DNA of 64,000 nt, taken from contig NZ_VTUY01000002.1 in the NCBI RefSeq assembly GCF_008364765.1, positions 188,501 through 252,500 on the forward strand. Direction: 5' to 3'. Source of the DNA: Bacillus sp. CH30_1T. Its GTDB lineage: Bacteria > Bacillota > Bacilli > Bacillales > Bacillaceae_B. The stretch's first letter is position 1. Every line of letters starts with the position of its first letter. Below, piece after piece: positions 38,634 through 47,959 of this stretch. Under the pieces are notes generated by a model. That model searched no databases. It saw only the letters and a list, made by a program, of their open reading frames with translations, and was not told the DNA's origin. Position numbers and translations under genes: made by a program.

Positions 38634-38655
38634 AAGCGTCCATTAGACGCTTTTT
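38632..38655 (+). terminator. Terminator of the riboswitch transcript
   Basis: AAAGCGTC/GACGCTTT, 8-bp stem, 5-base loop, nine T. Confidence 0.92.
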
Positions 38656-38751
38656 TTTTAGTTCAAATGTCATTCTACAATTTATGGAAAAGTTCGATAA
38701 ATTCCGATAGAATAGGAGATGGAATCTATTCTAGTTGGGGGACTATACTTT

Positions 38752-39417
38752 ATGCATAAAGAAGTCAGACTTTTCAGAGGTTTAATCAAACCATCATTCT
38801 TCTTTTATCAACTCAAAGACATGGAGGCTGTAAACGGATATAGAAAAAAGGTTTTTCAACTCCTATGGCTGTCTATTATTGTCTTTGGTCTCATTTCATC
38901 TTTCGGGATCGGTATGGATCCTCTTTCAAAAGAAATTACTACGCTCTCACCAATCACTTATGAATTAGAAAAGTTCTTATTTTTCTTAGGTAGGCTTCTA
39001 AGTGGACTGCTTTATGCAGCAATCGTCCTCTTTTTCTGTTCACTCATATTTTGGACCATTTCTGATGAAGGTGAATATCGAAAACTTGTTATGACACAAG
39101 GCGTAGTCTTGATAATTCTACTACTTGAACAGCTTACCTATATACCATTATCGCTCTTTTTCTCACTTGAATGGTACTCTTCCCCACTATCGTTGGGGGT
39201 TATAACCCAATATGTTACATCCAAAGCATATGTTATTTATTTAATGGGAAGCTTCTCTCTTTTCAAAGCGTGGGTGTTTTTCATTCAATATAAGGGAATC
39301 AAGCGATTAACCGGTCAGAAAAATTGGATCATCTGGTTGGTGATCCTCCTTACAAACCTTTTCATCTGGTCTCTAAATGCCTTATTGGCCTATATAAGTA
39401 TTTCAACTCTACTCTAA
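38752..39417 (+). CDS. Yip1-like integral membrane protein (YknW-like)
   Basis: The 221-residue protein starts at ATG 38752 with GGGGGA nine bases upstream; the longer frame from 38719 has its site too close. There are five hydrophobic helices, preceded by a cytoplasmic N-terminal FRGLIKPSFFFYQLK segment, as in Yip1-domain proteins. B. subtilis YknW, a Yip1 protein, is encoded beside a HlyD-type adaptor (YknX), and here too an adaptor gene follows after 23 nt. No ABC ATPase/permease pair is next to it, so a full YknWXYZ-like complex is not present locally. Confidence 0.7.
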   Translation: MHKEVRLFRGLIKPSFFFYQLKDMEAVNGYRKKVFQLLWLSIIVFGLISSFGIGMDPLSKEITTLSPITYELEKFLFFLGRLLSGLLYAAIVLFFCSLIFWTISDEGEYRKLVMTQGVVLIILLLEQLTYIPLSLFFSLEWYSSPLSLGVITQYVTSKAYVIYLMGSFSLFKAWVFFIQYKGIKRLTGQKNWIIWLVILLTNLFIWSLNALLAYISISTLL

Positions 39418-39440
39418 CTATCAAAAGGCTGTGAACATTC

Positions 39441-40676
39441 ATGAAGAAACGTACAATTTTCTATAGCACCCTCACTGTGTCGCTCCTTTTTATAGGTGCC
39501 AACACATATCTCATTGAAAAAGCGAACAGTAAAGTCGACCGGGAAGTCCGTGTAGCAGAATGGGAACCTGTTAATAAAGGGGATCTTACAAAAAAACTCT
39601 CTAAAGACGGGGTTGTCGCTTCCGAAGAGGAAAACTACCTCTATTTCAACGACGAATTCGGTTCGTTTAAAAAGTTCCTCGTAAAAGAAGGGGACCAGGT
39701 TAAATCCGGGACACCACTCTACGAATACGAAGTAACTGATCAAACTCAGCAAAAAAGCGTATTAGAATCAGAGGTTGGTAAATTAGAAGACGAGATTGAG
39801 AATATTGAAGAAAACATTTCAGATTTGAAGAGTATAGAATCGTCTCTTCCTTCCAGCTCAACCGACGAAAAAGAAATTCCGATCAATGCTAGCGCCCTTC
39901 AATCGGAATATGATCTGAAAAAAGAAATCGCCGCTAAAGAGCTGGAAATCGACCGCTTAGAAAGTCAAATCGATAATCTCGAACGTCAAATTACGGATAT
40001 CGAATCGTATGAAACAACATTAACTGTTCAAAGCAGTGTGGAAGGTACAATCAAAGACCTTTCCCACGCGATCGATAATCCATTAATCACGATCGCCTCA
40101 CAGTCTACCATTGTAACGACTGATCTTACGGAAAAAGAAATCGTGACTGTAGAAGAAAATATGAACGCAACGGTCCAATCCGATGTTGAAAAAAAGAATC
40201 AAAAAGCGATCGTAACCAAGGTGGCCACCCTGCCTAAAAATGACCCACACATCCAGACCGACAGCCTCTACCCTGTAGAGGTGAAACTCCAGGACACGAA
40301 AAATGAGCTTCTACCAGGACACCATGTTTTCTTATCAATTATTACAGAAGAGGTTAAAGGTGCATGGGTTGTGCCAGTAACAGCCATTGAAAAAGATGGC
40401 GATTCAAAATACATCTGGATTTTAACTGAGAAAGGCACAGTCGAGAAGCGTAAAGTCGAAACTGGCCTGCAGGTAAACGGTCAGCAGCAGATCAAATCTG
40501 GTGTAAAGGCCGGCGAATACTATATCGTATACCCTGGTGAAATCCCTGCTCTACAAAAAGGAGCTACTTTCATCACTGCCCTTGATTGGGATAAAGTGAA
40601 ACTGAGAGACCTGAAGAAATTCGATCGTCCGACGATTTTGGAGAATTTGTTGCTTGGGATTTTGGAGCGTAAGTAA
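39441..40676 (+). CDS. HlyD/RND-type membrane fusion (adaptor) protein
   Basis: This 411-residue protein has an N-terminal anchor (about 5-25) and the MFP layout. A lipoyl-like half (FGSFKKFLVKEGDQVKSGTPLYEYE, then the matching TVQSSVEGTIKDL) is split by a long coiled coil at about 105-205 (EVGKLEDEIENIEENISDL, KELEIDRLESQIDNLERQ). Beta-barrel and membrane-proximal domains follow (VPVTAIEKDGDSKYIWIL). Such adaptors couple an ABC or RND transporter to the outside. The partner transporter is not in the window. A terminator follows. Confidence 0.85.
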   Translation: MKKRTIFYSTLTVSLLFIGANTYLIEKANSKVDREVRVAEWEPVNKGDLTKKLSKDGVVASEEENYLYFNDEFGSFKKFLVKEGDQVKSGTPLYEYEVTDQTQQKSVLESEVGKLEDEIENIEENISDLKSIESSLPSSSTDEKEIPINASALQSEYDLKKEIAAKELEIDRLESQIDNLERQITDIESYETTLTVQSSVEGTIKDLSHAIDNPLITIASQSTIVTTDLTEKEIVTVEENMNATVQSDVEKKNQKAIVTKVATLPKNDPHIQTDSLYPVEVKLQDTKNELLPGHHVFLSIITEEVKGAWVVPVTAIEKDGDSKYIWILTEKGTVEKRKVETGLQVNGQQQIKSGVKAGEYYIVYPGEIPALQKGATFITALDWDKVKLRDLKKFDRPTILENLLLGILERK

Positions 40677-40680
40677 CTGA

Positions 40681-40715
40681 GGACCGGCTCTTTTTAGGAG
40701 CTGGCCTTTTTTTAT
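40681..40715 (+). terminator. Terminator of the adaptor gene
   Basis: GGACCGGCTC pairs with GAGCTGGCC (one mismatch and one G-U pair), 6-base loop, seven T. Confidence 0.85.
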
Positions 40716-40847
40716 GTTTAAACAGATTTGAACAATTCTTTCAACCAAAAACCCTACCTCCTTCAGTGCTTTTTCTAATGAAACATACATACTCCTTCTC
40801 AACCAACAAATACTATAGTTAATCATTCACGTAAAGGAGCGCTCACC

Positions 40848-42467
40848 ATGAATACACTAAAACGCCTCATCATCCTAACCATCCTCCTCTCCCTCCTGGC
40901 CTTCTCCTTCCCATCCACCTGCCTATTCGCAGCACCAAACCCACCCAAGAAAAACGTCATCCTCATGATCATGGACGGTACCAACTCCGACATCGTCACT
41001 TTGTCACGTTGGTATCGAGGGACGGACCTACAACTGGATAAAATTCTGGTCGGAGGTGCACGGACATATTCAGCTCAGTCAGCGATTACCGATTCCGCTG
41101 CTGCCGGATCGGCCATGGCCACCGGTATGAAGACGAAAGCTGATTACATAGGAATGAACCCGGATGGACGTCCCGTTTTGACCGTCCTTGAAGGTGCCAA
41201 GTTGGCCGGCTACAAGACCGGTATCGTAGCAACATCACCTGTCCAGCATGCCACTCCGGCTGCATTCACTTCCCATGTCTTGAACCGTGATGAATTTGGA
41301 GATATCGGCGAACAACAGGTGTATCAGGGTCTCGACGTCATCTTAGGTGGAGGGGCCGCCTGGTTGAAACCGAAATCCAAAGACCACGTGAAAAACGATG
41401 ATGGCATGCTTAAAACAAAGGAAGTCAGTCGTGAGGATGGAGAAAATCTCGTGAAGGTCATCGGTTCTGAGAGCTATGATTTGGTTTTGAAGAGGGACGG
41501 ACTTCTAAAAAGAAAAGGCTCTTCTAAATTATGGGGTGCGTTTGCTGAAGAGGACATTGCCTATGAAATGGACAGAAAGACGTTAAAGCCTGATGAACCT
41601 TCACTTGCGGAGATGACTGGAGCGGCAATCGACAGACTTTCACAAAGCGAGAAGGGATTCTTCTTGATGGTCGAGGGCAGTAAAGTGGATTGGGCTGCTC
41701 ATAAAAACGATCCTGTTGGGATGATCAGTGAAGTGCTTAGCTTTGACGATGCTGTCGGGGAAGCGTTGAAATTCGCTCGCGAGGACGGAAATACGATGGT
41801 GGTAGCCGTGACCGATCACGGAAACAGTGGGCTGACAGTTGGGAATCAGGGTACAAACGGGGATTATAAAAATCAGCCTGTTGAGAAATTTGTTGAGCCT
41901 TTAAAAAAAGCTAAACTAACTGTAAAAGGTGCCGTTTCTCAACTTGAGGAGGATCGTTCAAATTTAAAAGAGGTTCTTTCAAACTATGGGTTAGGGAATT
42001 TGAGTAAAAAAGAATTCTGTGCGATGGAGGATGCTTCTAAAAAAGTAGAGGATTTAGAGGATGAAATGGTAAAGCTAATGGCAAAGCGGGCCAATCTTGG
42101 TTTTACGACACATGGACACACCGGTGAGGACGTCTTTTTATATGCGTATGGACCTGGAAAACCTGTGGGTCTTATTGAAAATACCGATATACCCAGAGTG
42201 ATTTCTAAGTATCTCGGATTATCATTAACTTCCGGCGAATTTGCCTCCTGGTATGTGGATGGAGCGGAATTTTATCGTGAAAAAGGTTATAAGGTGAAGA
42301 TCGAGGGACGGACCTCGAAAAATCCTGTGATGGTGGTGGAGCGTGGGGACGAAGAGCTGCGTTTTCCTGAAAATAAGAATTTTTATTGGAAAAATGGTGA
42401 AAAAGTGAGGCTGAAGAGTGTGAATGTGTATGATGGGGAGACTTTTTATTTGCATGTGGAGGAATAA
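40848..42467 (+). CDS. Secreted alkaline phosphatase
   Basis: This 539-residue enzyme has a signal peptide (to about 28, LFAAP) and the alkaline phosphatase fold: metal-binding Asp43 in VILMIMDGTNSD, nucleophile Ser83 in ITDSAAAGSAMATG, GGGAAWL, MVEGSKVDWAAHKND (metal ligands), VAVTDHGNSG and FTTHGHTGEDVFLYAYGP. It hydrolyses phosphate monoesters outside the cell. It is related to the PhoA/PhoB or PhoD-like families but has an extra C-terminal copper-amine-oxidase-like or Ig-like tail (about 460-539). Three copies of the dispersed repeat (41017, 41492, 42303) lie in the gene and are translated in three different frames (RGTDL, RDGL, EGRTS). Confidence 0.9.
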   Translation: MNTLKRLIILTILLSLLAFSFPSTCLFAAPNPPKKNVILMIMDGTNSDIVTLSRWYRGTDLQLDKILVGGARTYSAQSAITDSAAAGSAMATGMKTKADYIGMNPDGRPVLTVLEGAKLAGYKTGIVATSPVQHATPAAFTSHVLNRDEFGDIGEQQVYQGLDVILGGGAAWLKPKSKDHVKNDDGMLKTKEVSREDGENLVKVIGSESYDLVLKRDGLLKRKGSSKLWGAFAEEDIAYEMDRKTLKPDEPSLAEMTGAAIDRLSQSEKGFFLMVEGSKVDWAAHKNDPVGMISEVLSFDDAVGEALKFAREDGNTMVVAVTDHGNSGLTVGNQGTNGDYKNQPVEKFVEPLKKAKLTVKGAVSQLEEDRSNLKEVLSNYGLGNLSKKEFCAMEDASKKVEDLEDEMVKLMAKRANLGFTTHGHTGEDVFLYAYGPGKPVGLIENTDIPRVISKYLGLSLTSGEFASWYVDGAEFYREKGYKVKIEGRTSKNPVMVVERGDEELRFPENKNFYWKNGEKVRLKSVNVYDGETFYLHVEE

Positions 42468-42508
42468 TGCCGGGATTGGATAGGTTTTGAACGGGATCTG
42501 GTCTGTTT

Positions 42509-42598
42509 ATTTTCAAGTTATGAGGTTTTATTTTCAAATCCAGGGGTTCTATTTTCAACTTTCGGATTTTATTTTCAACTTTCGGGATTTATTTTCAA
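42509..42598. repeat. Periodic repeat array, ATTTTCAA, five units with a 20-21 bp period
   Basis: ATTTTCAA begins at 42509, 42530, 42551, 42571 and 42591, with mostly T-rich lead and AATCC or CTTTCGG trailing sequence. The spacing is 21, 21, 20, 20 bp. It is intergenic, right after the phosphatase gene. Confidence 0.85.
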
Positions 42599-42660
42599 AT
42601 CCACCTCCATTGACCGGCGCCAGACAACTTTTTGTAGTTTTTTTCTCATCTTCAAAATTT

Positions 42661-42771
42661 ATTATCGACTTTGAGGGTTTTATTATCGAGTTGGGACCAT
42701 ATATTATCGACTTTTGAATTATATTATCGACATTGGCTCATTTATTATCGACTTTCTAAATATATTATCGA
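42661..42771. repeat. Periodic repeat array, ATTATCGA, six units with a 20-21 bp period
   Basis: ATTATCGA begins at 42661, 42682, 42703, 42723, 42744 and 42764 (spacings 21, 21, 20, 21, 20). Most units read TTTATTATCGACTTT. The intervening bases vary. It lies 60 bp after the ATTTTCAA array, before the SWIM gene. The rest of the gap (to 42958) is a C-rich pyrimidine stretch with nothing I can assign. Confidence 0.88.
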
Positions 42772-42958
42772 CTCGCCTTCCAATCCCACACTGCCTTCAA
42801 ACAATCCATACCACTCCCCCGTCTCACTACACAATTCGACAAACTCCTCCACCCACACCTCACCCGCTTCCACCACTTCCCCCGCCCCATGTTCCTTTTC
42901 CCCCTCCTTTTGCGTTATAATAAAAGAATGCGATTTTATAGATTGGAGAGGTTGGTTG

Positions 42959-44602
42959 ATGTCGATTCGTATTCAGGAGTTGAAGGATAAGTTACTTCCC
43001 ATGAGTCAGTCGATACAGGGTCAGCTGGACCCGAATCAGGATGAGAGCAAGAATGTCGTTTCGAAGGGCCTTCTTTTGTTCCGTCAGAATCTGGTTTCGA
43101 ACGTTAAGGTCCGTGATGAAGAAGTGACGGCCGAGGTGCAGGATGTGACGCCTGTGACCCTTGAGCTGAATTTTTCGTTTCCCCTTTTAAGTAAGTGCTC
43201 GTGTCCTCAGGATAAATGGTGCCGGCATCAAATGGCGACCTTTTTTATGCTATATAACAAGGTTGGACGGGTCAGTGAGTGGATCCAGAATTGGCGGAGT
43301 CAGTCGGTTCCCCCTAGTCAGGAATCCCAGACACTGGATGATTTATTGAAGAAGCACAGCAGTACCGGTGCCCTAAAGAAAGCAAGCGATCTATTAAATG
43401 AACGGAAAACGCGGGGGAACACGCCTGAGGAATGGTGGCAATTCTTTAACTCACTTCTGAAGCAGGAAGACTTGGAGTTACTTGAAAGACAACCCTATTT
43501 GATGGATGTCCTCGTTCAAAATATAACAAAACGCTTTATGAAGGAAGCTCCATTCGAACGGGAATGGAAGCCTCTTTATCAGCTCTATGCTACCTATTAT
43601 TTGTCGATTTACATTGATCTTTATTTACAAAAGAGGAATGTAGAGCTGAGTCGCGAGCAGTACAGCATGTATGATTTTCTGTTAGGGGAAATGGAAGACG
43701 CCGTAGAGAAACTGTCGATTCATGCCATGCCATTCAGCTTCGATCCATACATTGCTTTTTTGAAGAAGCAGACGATTGAAATGAGTGATTCCACAGAAAA
43801 TAGTACGATGGTGAAAGCCGAAGTGTACCGCTTCCTATGGTATTACTTGTTTAAACAGAAGTCGTGGCGCCGTGAAGAGGTTGCGCGGTTAGAAGAAAGC
43901 AAAGCGCAGGATTCTACTTTTTACAACGTTGCCATCCTCCATCAATATTTACTCCTTGAAGATTTAAATAAGGCGAGTGAAGTGGTGGATGAACTGGGAA
44001 CCGAGCTGGTCGCGTTCAGTGAATTCTGGCTGCGTAAATTTTTCGTAGGGAAACGTTACGAAGTGGGATTCTTTCTTGTCCGCAATATTTTATCCAGAAT
44101 GCCGGATCACCTGGAAACACTCGATTATTATGAAGCGACCCGATTCGTTCGCTGGTTTGTACGGATCCTGCCGATGGATTGGCTGATGGAAAAAGACAGT
44201 TCCCTTGTCAATGAACTCCTCCTGTCCATGCTTCCATACAGTTTCTTCTCGTACAATGAGTATCTCATTAGCGCGAAGGCTTATCGGGAGTGGGTGGAGC
44301 TGCAGAAATATATGAGCTATAGCATTCAGGAGATGGAAGGCATGGGCCTCCGGGATGTGACGAAGGAAGCCCCTGAGCTTGCCCTTCCGATCTATTACGC
44401 CGGGGTAATGGATGCGATCGATCAGAAAAACCGGGACAGCTACAAACTGGCGGTTCGCTATATGAAAAAGATTCGGACGATATATAAAAAGACGAAGAAA
44501 ACCGATAAATGGGATGTGTATCTCCCCTACATTTTAGATAAATACAAGCGATTACGCGCGTTCCAAGAAGAGTGCAGAAAGGGTAAATTAATCGATGCTT
44601 AA
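42959..44602 (+). CDS. SWIM zinc finger protein, partner of the SNF2 helicase
   Basis: The 547-residue protein starts at ATG 42959 (TTGGAGAGG upstream); the longer open frame runs back into the repeat array and is not coding. A SWIM motif C-x-C-x(6)-C-x-H (CSCPQDKWCRH) lies near residue 80. The rest is helical and TPR-like. It overlaps the helicase gene by 8 nt, so the two are translationally coupled. SWIM proteins next to Swi2/Snf2 helicases are common in Firmicutes, presumably as DNA-binding or targeting subunits. Confidence 0.87.
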   Translation: MSIRIQELKDKLLPMSQSIQGQLDPNQDESKNVVSKGLLLFRQNLVSNVKVRDEEVTAEVQDVTPVTLELNFSFPLLSKCSCPQDKWCRHQMATFFMLYNKVGRVSEWIQNWRSQSVPPSQESQTLDDLLKKHSSTGALKKASDLLNERKTRGNTPEEWWQFFNSLLKQEDLELLERQPYLMDVLVQNITKRFMKEAPFEREWKPLYQLYATYYLSIYIDLYLQKRNVELSREQYSMYDFLLGEMEDAVEKLSIHAMPFSFDPYIAFLKKQTIEMSDSTENSTMVKAEVYRFLWYYLFKQKSWRREEVARLEESKAQDSTFYNVAILHQYLLLEDLNKASEVVDELGTELVAFSEFWLRKFFVGKRYEVGFFLVRNILSRMPDHLETLDYYEATRFVRWFVRILPMDWLMEKDSSLVNELLLSMLPYSFFSYNEYLISAKAYREWVELQKYMSYSIQEMEGMGLRDVTKEAPELALPIYYAGVMDAIDQKNRDSYKLAVRYMKKIRTIYKKTKKTDKWDVYLPYILDKYKRLRAFQEECRKGKLIDA

Positions 44603-47420
44603 ACTGTCTTCCGTAAAAATCAACGTCAACACAACTGAATATGAAGACCGTTTCTTCATCACTGCGGAAAACGACGAAGGAAAGCTTTTGCCTCCAAAAG
44701 AATGGAAGGGGCAGCTGTTTCTTTGGCATGAAGAAAGTTACTACGGAACTCTCCTTGAGGATTCCGCAATTGGAATTGCGGTGACTCAGTGGCAGCTTCT
44801 CACCTTGCTTGCCGGTGAGCATTTCAGCAGCATGATCCAATGGGACTGGGACGAAACCGGGCAGGCGTGTATAGCAATTGCCCCTGTGATCTACGAATCT
44901 GTGGAAGCCGGTCGCTGGCTGCCCCGCTTCGAGGAATGGCAGGAAAAAGGGTTGCAGTTTCATATCCCCGATGAAGTCTGGTCGAATTTTAATGAGGAGT
45001 TCTGGGAGGAAAAGCTTCCTGATGGAGGTCCGTCCCTCAAATCATTAACGGAGAATTGGTTTCAGGGTGCGTTGAATGAGGCGATGGCTTTGGGTGGATC
45101 TAGTGCGATGAAGAGGATTCAGAAACTGAAGGAAAGTACTCTGACATCTGAAGAGCTAGATGCGTATTTTGATGAGAAGCGTTGGAGTGAATGGATTGCC
45201 GGCGAGGATGAGGAACTTCCGTTTTCGATTGGCCTGAGGATCTCTGAGCCTCTTGATGAGGATGAGTCCTGGGAGCTTGAGACAATCCTCAGAGACCGCA
45301 AGAAAACGAATCGCGTCATTTCACTGGCTGAAGACACAGTCCCTCCTTCCTGGAAAAAGCATCTGCCTGATGTATCCGAAGAACAGGAACGCTGGATGAA
45401 GATGATGCCGATCCTCCGTGATGTGGATGGTTCCCTTCGCACGGCTCTTGGTGAGCACGATGCCTGGGATTTCCTATCCGTATTAAGTGAAAAGCTTATC
45501 GACTTGGACATTGAAATCCTCCTGCCATCCTGGTGGGAAGCGATGAAGGATGCTCAGGTGTTGGTCAAAGCCAAACTGAAAAACACGGACACAAGCTACC
45601 GTCCTTCATTCGTAGGATTGAATGCTATGCTTGATTTCGACTGGCGATTATCCATGAACGGAGTCAATCTGTCAGAGGATGACTTTAATCAACTCGTCGA
45701 TAATCAGCGACGCTTAGTGAAGATTCGCGGTCAGTGGATGAAGCTTGATCCTGCCATGATTCGCAGGATACAGCAAATGATGACGAAAGCGAAGCAGGAA
45801 GGGATTTCGATCCAGGATATGCTGGAGCAGGAGCTAGTTCCCCGCGATTCGGATGAATCGGATCTGGAGCCCGATGAAGACGAGCATGATCCCTATAAAT
45901 ATGCCAAGATCCAGCTGGAACTCAATCGATCTATGAAAAAGATGATTCACCAGCTGACAAATGTGTCATCAATTCCTTTAACGGAAACACCTGACGCGTT
46001 TATAGGCGAGCTTCGTCCATATCAGAAGCTGGGTATGAGCTGGATGCTCTTTTTGCGTAAATTCGGCTTTGGCGCTTGTCTAGCTGATGATATGGGACTC
46101 GGAAAAACGGTACAGCTGATTACGTACCTGCAGCATGTAAAAGAAACCGAGAAACCGGAAACACCTTCCTTAATCGTTGCCCCTACCTCCGTTCTTGGAA
46201 ACTGGCAGCGTGAGTTGGAGAAGTTTGCTCCTGATTTGAAGGTCCACCTTCATTATGGACCGACCCGGTCGAAAGGTGATCAATTTGCCGCGGAGATCAA
46301 AGGCGTAGATGTGGTTCTTACCTCTTATGGCTTATCCCACATCGATTTTGAAGAGTTATCGGAAGTCGTCTGGACATCGATTTCCCTTGATGAAGCACAA
46401 AACATCAAGAATGCCAATACGAAACAATCCCGGGCAATCCGTAAACTCAGTGGAAAGCATCATATTGCGTTAACCGGGACCCCGATGGAGAATCGGTTGT
46501 CCGAACTGTGGTCGATCTTTGATTTCCTTAACCACGGGTACCTCGGTGGTTTCACTCAGTATCAGAAAAACTATATCGCTCCGATTGAAAAGGATGAATC
46601 CGAAGAAAAAGTCAAAGAGCTTCAGGCAAAAATCAAGCCGTTCCTATTGCGTCGTACAAAGAAAGATCCCGAAGTGGAATTGAATTTGCCTGAAAAACTG
46701 GAGCAGAAAGAATATTGTCACCTGACCGCTGAGCAGGCGGCACTCTATGAGCAGCTGGTGAAAGACACTCTCGCTAAAATTGAAACACTTAGCGGATTTG
46801 AGCGCAAAGGATTAATTCTGCAAATGCTCAACCAGCTGAAGCAGCTATGTAACCACCCTGCTCTCTATTTAAAAGAACCGGATCCAAAGTCGATCCTCTC
46901 CCGCTCTGAAAAAATGCAGAAGCTGAAAGACATCGTGGAAACCGCTCTGGAGTCTGGAGAAGCTTGCCTGATCTTCACTCAATATATTTCAATGGGCGAA
47001 ATGATCCAGGAAGTGATGAAAGAAGAATTCAACGTCGATGTCCCATTCCTGAACGGCAGCATGGCAAAAGGAAAACGTGATGAGCTCGTGGAGAAATTCC
47101 AGAACGGCGATTTCCCCGTATTTCTATTGTCACTGAAAGCAGGCGGAACCGGATTGAACCTGACCGCAGCCAACCACGTCGTCCACTACGATCGCTGGTG
47201 GAACCCGGCAGTAGAAAACCAGGCAACCGACCGTGCTTATCGGATCGGACAACAGCGATTCGTTCACGTTCATAAACTGGTCTCTTCAGGTACACTGGAG
47301 GAAAAAATTGATGCCATGCTGACGAAAAAGCAGGCATTGAACGATGAGATTATCAGAAGTGATCAATGGGTTACGGAATTGTCTGATCATGATTTGGAGT
47401 CGTTGTTGGTGCTGGAGTAG
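44595..47420 (+). CDS. SNF2/SWI2-family DEAD/DEAH-like helicase
   Basis: The 941-residue ATPase has a Snf2_N-associated N-terminal region (about 1-470) and the helicase core: motif I ADDMGLGKTVQ near 497-507, TSVLGNWQRELEKFAP, motif II DEAQNIKN, TGTPMENRLSELW, then the C-terminal RecA fold with LIFTQYISMGEMIQ, FLLSLKAGGTGLNLTAANHVVHYDRWWNPAVENQATDRAYRIGQ (in parts), the arginine finger set. It is a DNA translocase, probably in chromatin-like remodelling or repair. One repeat copy at 45025-45038 is translated as GGPSL. Confidence 0.92.
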   Translation: MLKLSSVKINVNTTEYEDRFFITAENDEGKLLPPKEWKGQLFLWHEESYYGTLLEDSAIGIAVTQWQLLTLLAGEHFSSMIQWDWDETGQACIAIAPVIYESVEAGRWLPRFEEWQEKGLQFHIPDEVWSNFNEEFWEEKLPDGGPSLKSLTENWFQGALNEAMALGGSSAMKRIQKLKESTLTSEELDAYFDEKRWSEWIAGEDEELPFSIGLRISEPLDEDESWELETILRDRKKTNRVISLAEDTVPPSWKKHLPDVSEEQERWMKMMPILRDVDGSLRTALGEHDAWDFLSVLSEKLIDLDIEILLPSWWEAMKDAQVLVKAKLKNTDTSYRPSFVGLNAMLDFDWRLSMNGVNLSEDDFNQLVDNQRRLVKIRGQWMKLDPAMIRRIQQMMTKAKQEGISIQDMLEQELVPRDSDESDLEPDEDEHDPYKYAKIQLELNRSMKKMIHQLTNVSSIPLTETPDAFIGELRPYQKLGMSWMLFLRKFGFGACLADDMGLGKTVQLITYLQHVKETEKPETPSLIVAPTSVLGNWQRELEKFAPDLKVHLHYGPTRSKGDQFAAEIKGVDVVLTSYGLSHIDFEELSEVVWTSISLDEAQNIKNANTKQSRAIRKLSGKHHIALTGTPMENRLSELWSIFDFLNHGYLGGFTQYQKNYIAPIEKDESEEKVKELQAKIKPFLLRRTKKDPEVELNLPEKLEQKEYCHLTAEQAALYEQLVKDTLAKIETLSGFERKGLILQMLNQLKQLCNHPALYLKEPDPKSILSRSEKMQKLKDIVETALESGEACLIFTQYISMGEMIQEVMKEEFNVDVPFLNGSMAKGKRDELVEKFQNGDFPVFLLSLKAGGTGLNLTAANHVVHYDRWWNPAVENQATDRAYRIGQQRFVHVHKLVSSGTLEEKIDAMLTKKQALNDEIIRSDQWVTELSDHDLESLLVLE

Positions 47421-47429
47421 CTGTATGTG

Positions 47430-47461
47430 ACCTCTTTCCTTTTGCGGGAAAGAGGTTTTTT
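47430..47461 (+). terminator. Terminator of the SWIM-SNF2 operon
   Basis: ACCTCTTTCC/GGGAAAGAGGT stem with T6 tail. Confidence 0.9.
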
Positions 47462-47595
47462 GTAGGTGTGGGGTGAAATGGGCTGAGCTGGCGGGTTATT
47501 TCAAATGGGGTTTGACAAATTAGGGTTAGGATCGAATCTATTAAAAATATAATTGTAATAATAATTACGTTCTATCTACCGATTCCTTTTGTTGC

Positions 47596-47684
47596 GCCAC
47601 TTTCGAGCAAACTTGTGCCACTTCCCGACTTTGTTGTTCCACTTTCAACGTTTGTTGAGCCACTTTCCACAAAACTCGTGCCAA
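47596..47684. repeat. Periodic repeat array, GCCAC-type, five units with an exact 21-bp period
   Basis: Units GTTGCGCCACTTTC, TTGTGCCACTTCC, TTGTTCCACTTTC, TTGAGCCACTTTCC and CTCGTGCCAAA have their (G/T)CCA cores at 47596, 47617, 47638, 47659 and 47680, all 21 bp apart. On the plus strand a frame reads as a heptad pattern (FVAPLSS, KLVPLPD, FVVPLST, FVEPLST), but it has no start codon or site. The surrounding 540-bp gap shows nothing else until the terminator at 47753. Confidence 0.85.
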
Positions 47685-47752
47685 AATGTGAACAACAGGC
47701 ATTATAGTTCACCACGTGCGAAAGACTAATTCAATCGATCTCTTACCAATCA

Positions 47753-47787
47753 AAAAAACGTCGGCCTCCCCAAAAGGAAACCGACTC
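47753..47787 (-). terminator. Terminator downstream of the ssb-small-gene unit
   Basis: On the minus strand GTCGGTTTCC pairs with GGAGGCCGAC, followed by GTTTTTTTG. Confidence 0.8.
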
Positions 47788-47959
47788 TATAAGAAGACAT
47801 TAAGGGGATTTACTGCTTACTTGACTCACTGCTACACTTATTTATTTCTAATGAGGTATGTTTGAGGCATGTTGCGATGACCATTGGAATTTGAGACAAC
47901 TGCTTATAAGGTTGGTTGGATTGTTCGTATGGAAAGAATTCTGGGTGAGGTTGTTTTAC

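Noticed and set aside
42509-42771. CRISPR array
   Set aside because: The conserved words are only about 8 bp with 12-13 bp between and no cas genes are present.
42671-42958. Long N-terminal extension of the SWIM protein
   Set aside because: The frame translates the periodic repeat array into Tyr/Arg-rich low-complexity sequence. ATG 42959 has a proper site.
47540-47710. Heptad-repeat peptide (FVxPLSx) as a real gene
   Set aside because: There is no start codon or site, and the 21-bp DNA period alone produces the pattern. It is kept as a repeat array.
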